Shown in pieces: positions 7,139 through 9,792 of a stretch of DNA of 9,792 nucleotides (within the stretch, counting starts at the first letter, position 1; every line of letters begins with the position of its first letter). The notes under the pieces were generated by a model, which was given only the letters and a program-made list of their open reading frames with translations, did not search any database and was not told the origin of the DNA. Source of the stretch: Sulfurimonas sp. (lineage in GTDB: Bacteria > Campylobacterota > Campylobacteria > Campylobacterales > Sulfurimonadaceae); contig NZ_JALNZY010000073.1 in the NCBI RefSeq assembly GCF_023229105.1, positions 1 through 9,792 of the forward strand. The letters run 5' to 3'. Both the position numbers and the translations under genes were made by a program.

Positions 7139-8418
7139 TAACACAAAGAGAATACAAAAAAAGAAGAGATCTTTTAGTTAAAAAACTCTCAAATAATTCA
7201 GTTGCGGTTATTTTTAGCTCCGAGCATACAACTCGCTCTCATGATACGCAGCATCCATTTAGGCAAGATAGCAACTTTTACTATCTTAGCGGTTTTAAAG
7301 AGGAGAGTGCCGCTTTGGTTTTTATAAAAACTAAAACATTCACAAAAAGTGTTTTGTTCGTTCAAAAAAAAGATAAAACTCTAGAGTTGTGGACAGGCAA
7401 GAGACTTGGGGAAAAAGAGGCTAAAAAAAGATTTTTGGTTGATGAAGTTTATCTAAGTGAAGATTTCGAAAAGAAGTTCAAAGAGTTTTTAAAAGAGAAA
7501 AAAAATATATATTTTGAAACTAATTCAAAAAAAAGTGCTGCTAAAAAAGTTTTAAAATTAACAAAAGCTATAAAAACAAAACATGATATAGTGCCGCTCG
7601 TACAGAAGATGAGGCTTATTAAATCCGCCGCAGAGATTGAGCTAATCAAAGAATCGATAGCCATAACTGCCAAGGCACATCATAGAGCGATGAAGATAGA
7701 TAAAAAAGGCAAATATGAGTACCAACTACAAGCCGAGATAGAGCATGAGTTTAAAGTAAATGCCGCATACAGCGATGCATACACATCCATAGTAGCATGT
7801 GGAAATAGTGCAAATACACTCCACTATATAAAAAATGACCAACCGCTTGTTGAGGGCGAACTAATACTTATAGATGCGGGGTGTGAGCATAACTACTATG
7901 CAAGCGATATTACAAGAACGATTCCGGTTAACGGCAGGTACACAGAGGCGCAAAAAGAGCTTTACAATCTTGTACTAAACACTCAACTTAGAATAATCAA
8001 GATGATAAAACCAGAAGTAAAAAGAAGCCATTTACAGAAAGTTGCCCAGAAGCTACTTACAAAGGGGATGGTTGAGCTTGGCATCTTAAAGGGCGAGTAT
8101 AAGAAACTGATAAAACAGCAGAAACATAAAAAATACTATCCGCATGGAATAGGGCATTGGATGGGGATAGATGTTCATGATCCAGCACCATATAAAGATG
8201 CAAAAGAGAGAGAGATAGCACTTAAAAAGGGGATGGTTTTAACAATCGAACCAGGTCTATATATAGATAAAAATGATATAAGCGTACCAAAGAAGTATCG
8301 CGGGATAGGCATAAGAATCGAGGATGATATCTTAGTCACAAAAGATGGATGCGAAAATCTATCGCTCTGCATTGCAAAAACTGTAGAGGAGATAGAGGCA
8401 CTATCCTTTAAATTTTAG
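7135..8418 (+). CDS. pepP: Xaa-Pro aminopeptidase (aminopeptidase P, M24B family)
   Basis: Cytoplasmic metallopeptidase that removes the N-terminal residue from peptides with proline in second position, probably for peptide recycling. The 427 residues comprise an AMP_N domain about 1-130 (HTTRSHDTQHPFRQDSNFYYLSG) and a pita-bread M24 domain about 165-405. The dinuclear metal ligands can be placed by alignment with E. coli PepP: D247 in LIDAG, D258 in ASDITRT, H341 in HGIGHWMG, E372 in TIEPGLY and E396 in GIRIEDD. The active-site histidines H230 and H348 are also present. Residues 64-150 are notably Lys-rich. The ATG overlaps the lipoprotein stop (ATGA, 4 nt), so it is translationally coupled to the transporter cluster although no functional link is evident. 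Its stop overlaps the convergent minus-strand gene by 4 nt. Confidence 0.95.
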   Translation: MITQREYKKRRDLLVKKLSNNSVAVIFSSEHTTRSHDTQHPFRQDSNFYYLSGFKEESAALVFIKTKTFTKSVLFVQKKDKTLELWTGKRLGEKEAKKRFLVDEVYLSEDFEKKFKEFLKEKKNIYFETNSKKSAAKKVLKLTKAIKTKHDIVPLVQKMRLIKSAAEIELIKESIAITAKAHHRAMKIDKKGKYEYQLQAEIEHEFKVNAAYSDAYTSIVACGNSANTLHYIKNDQPLVEGELILIDAGCEHNYYASDITRTIPVNGRYTEAQKELYNLVLNTQLRIIKMIKPEVKRSHLQKVAQKLLTKGMVELGILKGEYKKLIKQQKHKKYYPHGIGHWMGIDVHDPAPYKDAKEREIALKKGMVLTIEPGLYIDKNDISVPKKYRGIGIRIEDDILVTKDGCENLSLCIAKTVEEIEALSFKF

Positions 8419-8840
8419 CAGTTGTAGCTCCAGCCTGTTAAGCCCTTTTGTTTTGCCTCGCTAAAATTGTCCGAATCTGCTAAAAAGTCTATAACAAACA
8501 TTGGCACATTTGGGATGTTTTTTATATCTTCTTCTTTTACCAAAAGCAGCGGCATGAAAGTCTCATAGGAGGTTTGTGAAAATCCAACGGGCATAATCTG
8601 ACTCATTACCTCTATGGGAACTCTTATGCTGTTATCATCTAGAAATTTACTAAAAATAGCCTTTTGAATATCTTCTGGTAAAGCATCAGCGGTATTTAAA
8701 AAAAGGGTAAAATGAATCGGAGTATCTTTGAAAGAATCAGGAGCAGGCGTTGCCATGGTAATATACTCAAAGTTTTTTAAGTGCTTTTGAATTTCCTCAA
8801 CACTTAAATATCTTAATGTTTTTAATGCTTCCGGCTTCAA
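8415..8840 (-). CDS. Unknown 141-aa protein downstream of napD, TTG start
   Basis: I do not recognise this family. It is a soluble, mildly acidic protein with no signal peptide and no membrane segment. It has a predicted helical N-terminus (LSVEEIQKHLKNF), mixed alpha/beta middle (PIHFTLFLNTAD, IRVPIEVMSQIMPVGFSQT) and a C-terminal part with PNVPMFVIDFLADSD. The only cysteine is the very last residue, in GWSYNC. The best start is TTG at 8840, directly after the stop of the preceding gene, with GAGGAAG at 8849-8855 eight nt upstream; the next Met is residue 29 and would cut the helix. It is the third gene after a PAS gene and napD with no gap to its neighbour, so it is probably co-expressed with napD. 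A role in nitrate reductase assembly or regulation is inference from position only. Confidence 0.8.
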   Translation of the reverse strand: MKPEALKTLRYLSVEEIQKHLKNFEYITMATPAPDSFKDTPIHFTLFLNTADALPEDIQKAIFSKFLDDNSIRVPIEVMSQIMPVGFSQTSYETFMPLLLVKEEDIKNIPNVPMFVIDFLADSDNFSEAKQKGLTGWSYNC

Positions 8841-9140
8841 TTATCTTGCTTCCTCGCCAATAAGCGGCTTGCCTGTCTCTTCTTCTAAGTCTCTTTGAAG
8901 TTTAGACATCTCAAATCTTACGGTGTCAATGATAGCTGGATGAACATTTACATCTTTGCCCCATTTTACTTCATCAATTATGCCGTTATATTTTTTGCCA
9001 AGCTCCTCTATTTGCCGAGAATACTCTTGTAAATCTTTACAGATAACAATATCCCCGCTTTGAGTATCCTTTAGCTCTATAAACCAATCACTTTTACTAT
9101 TTTCAACCATTTTTATAGTTGATTCAAATACTACTGACAA
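8841..9140 (-). CDS. Unknown 99-aa protein immediately downstream of napD, TTG start
   Basis: I do not recognise this family. The product is small, charged and cytosolic, with no signal or membrane segment. It begins with a beta-rich stretch (DWFIELKDTQSGDIVICKD) followed by two amphipathic helices (LQEYSRQIEELGKKYNGIIDE and IIDTVRFEMSKLQRDLEEE) and one Cys, C34. TTG at 9140 is preferred: AGAGG at 9147-9151 lies 6 nt upstream, inside the end of napD, whereas the first ATG (residue 11) has no Shine-Dalgarno. Only 3 nt separate it from the napD stop, and the following gene begins at the very next base. Such packing suggests a role tied to NapD or nitrate respiration, but the sequence itself shows no function. 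Confidence 0.82.
   Translation of the reverse strand: MSVVFESTIKMVENSKSDWFIELKDTQSGDIVICKDLQEYSRQIEELGKKYNGIIDEVKWGKDVNVHPAIIDTVRFEMSKLQRDLEEETGKPLIGEEAR
8849..8855 (-). promoter_or_regulatory. Ribosome binding site deciding the TTG start of the 141-aa gene
   Basis: GAGGAAG on the minus strand lies eight bases before TTG 8838-8840 and is embedded in the last codons of the 99-aa gene. The TTG abuts the preceding TAA, so terminating ribosomes could restart directly. Confidence 0.6.
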
Positions 9141-9143
9141 AAT

Positions 9144-9533
9144 CTACCTCTTAGTATCATCAAAATTTTTGGCAAACTGAGTTAAATCTTCTTTCTTCTT
9201 CAAATCGCCGTTGTATCTAATATTTCTAGCATCAATTGTGTCGTCGTTTAACATTTTGGGAACAGCATCACCATTTTCGATGACCTTCATATGCGCATCA
9301 AGCTCATCTTCGCTATATGCCATTTGCATGTCGGCTGCTACAACATGAGGTATCTCTTCAATAACTCTTAACTTTTGAAGCTCCTCTGAAACACCTTCTC
9401 CTTCGATAGTGACAATTATTCTGCCTTTTTCATCATGAAAGTGATAATCACATGCCTCACAATCTTTAAGACTTTGTACAACCTCATTAAGGTATTTTGG
9501 TACTGTTTGAACTACTATGCTTGAGATATTCAT
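9144..9533 (-). CDS. napD: NapD, maturation chaperone for periplasmic nitrate reductase, with C-terminal extension
   Basis: NapD binds the twin-arginine signal of the catalytic subunit NapA in the cytoplasm and holds back export until the molybdenum cofactor is inserted. The core about residues 2-78 fits the ferredoxin-like NapD fold: ISSIVVQTVPKYLNEVVQSL, then RIIVTIEGE and IEEIPHVVAADMQMAYSE, matching the family's SLVV...VEGV-A-SLVY pattern. The protein is 129 aa against 87 in E. coli; the extra 50 or so residues form a charged tail with no motif I recognise. Cys25 and Cys28 form a CxxC-like pair in DCEACDYHFHD. The ATG start has AAAGG at 9541-9545, seven nt upstream. No other nap structural gene is visible in the window; genes upstream beyond the PAS gene may be the rest of the cluster. 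Confidence 0.87.
   Translation of the reverse strand: MNISSIVVQTVPKYLNEVVQSLKDCEACDYHFHDEKGRIIVTIEGEGVSEELQKLRVIEEIPHVVAADMQMAYSEDELDAHMKVIENGDAVPKMLNDDTIDARNIRYNGDLKKKEDLTQFAKNFDDTKR
9147..9151 (-). promoter_or_regulatory. Ribosome binding site deciding the TTG start of the 99-aa gene
   Basis: AGAGG reads on the minus strand six bases before TTG 9138-9140; the napD stop codon lies in the spacer. The alternative ATG ten codons later has no such site. This supports coupled translation with napD. Confidence 0.6.
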
Positions 9534-9553
9534 AAATTTTCCTTTTTTGTTTT

Positions 9554-9559
9554 ATTATA
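9554..9559 (-). promoter_or_regulatory. Possible -10 element upstream of napD
   Basis: On the minus strand the gap between the PAS gene and napD contains an exact TATAAT, 20 nt before the napD ATG, in a T/A-rich stretch. No convincing -35 box lies at the usual distance, but housekeeping promoters of Campylobacterota often lack one. It could give napD and the two following genes their own transcript. In DNA this AT-rich a chance match is quite possible. Confidence 0.3.
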
Positions 9560-9560
9560 T

Positions 9561-9573
9561 AAACAGAGTGTTT
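9561..9573. repeat. Small inverted repeat AAACA-N3-TGTTT next to the possible napD promoter
   Basis: The 13 bases form a perfect 5-bp inverted repeat with a 3-nt centre, directly upstream of the TATAAT on the minus strand and within the 46-nt gap. It could be a half-decayed operator for a Crp/Fnr-type regulator, but it does not match the FNR consensus TTGAT-N4-ATCAA. It is short enough to occur by chance. Confidence 0.25.
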
Positions 9574-9579
9574 TAAGCT

Positions 9580-9792
9580 CTATTCATAGATTATTTTTCT
9601 AACTTTTTCGCCATTTTTTAGCCGTATTGTATCATATAGTTTTTGATGCTCTAGCTTTTCATTATAATCTATGGGAGCTCTTATTGATTTGTATTCGACA
9701 AGTTCCCCATCTTTATAAACACCCGAAACAATAGCTTTTATCCAGTAAAAACCCTTGTCTTTACGAAGATTTTTAACAACTCCTATCCATTG
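9580..9792 (-). CDS. C-terminal part of an Aer/CetB-like PAS-domain protein, 5' end outside the window
   Basis: The last 70 residues of a protein are readable, ending at TAG 9580-9582. They match the second half of an aerotaxis-type PAS domain: QWIGVVKNLRKDKGFYWIKA, then VYKDGELVEYKSIRAPID. The W-x-G-x-VKN...G-x-YW and Y-x-S-[IV]-R pattern is that of Aer and the CetB/CetZ-type PAS proteins, which commonly bind FAD and sense redox or electron-transport state. After the PAS core only about 28 charged residues remain, so there is no kinase, receiver or methyl-accepting domain at the C-terminus; it is either a PAS-only protein or one whose other domains lie upstream. It precedes napD by 46 nt on the same strand. 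FAD binding and a taxis role are inferred from the family, not visible here. Confidence 0.8.
   Translation of the reverse strand, partial: QWIGVVKNLRKDKGFYWIKAIVSGVYKDGELVEYKSIRAPIDYNEKLEHQKLYDTIRLKNGEKVRKIIYE

Overview
The window is AT-rich and looks like a Campylobacterota (Epsilonproteobacteria) chromosome, most probably a free-living, nitrate-respiring relative of Sulfurimonas. Three things point this way: a cheV-cheA-cheW order in which CheA carries a C-terminal receiver (CheAY); an MCE/Mla-type transporter set that resembles the Campylobacter iamB-iamA locus; and a NapD gene next to an Aer/CetB-like PAS gene. The phylum call is fairly firm, the genus call is a guess from gene content.

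Plus strand, 1-8418, is one unbroken co-directional run with no gap above 39 nt. Its first block is chemotaxis signalling: cheV (5' end outside the window), cheA with fused receiver, and cheW. These form the receptor-coupled core complex; the receivers of CheV and CheAY probably act as phosphate sinks or adaptation devices. No stand-alone cheY is in view. The second block is a retrograde or anterograde phospholipid (MCE) ABC transporter: a permease with an N-terminal STAS domain, its ATPase, a membrane-anchored MCE substrate-binding protein and a small outer-membrane-type lipoprotein. There is no mlaC. The run ends with pepP, an Xaa-Pro aminopeptidase with all expected metal ligands.

Minus strand, 8415-9792, converges on pepP and overlaps its end by 4 nt. 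In transcription order it holds the 3' end of a PAS-domain protein of the redox/energy-taxis type, a short AT-rich gap with a possible promoter and small inverted repeat, napD (the maturation chaperone of periplasmic nitrate reductase, with an unusual C-terminal extension), and two small unknown proteins of 99 and 141 aa. The last two both appear to start at TTG behind good Shine-Dalgarno sequences and are packed tightly behind napD. They are the least explained part of the window and the best candidates for new nitrate-reductase accessory functions.

There are no tRNA or rRNA genes, insertion sequences, CRISPR arrays or clear factor-independent terminators, and no gene-free stretch longer than 46 nt.
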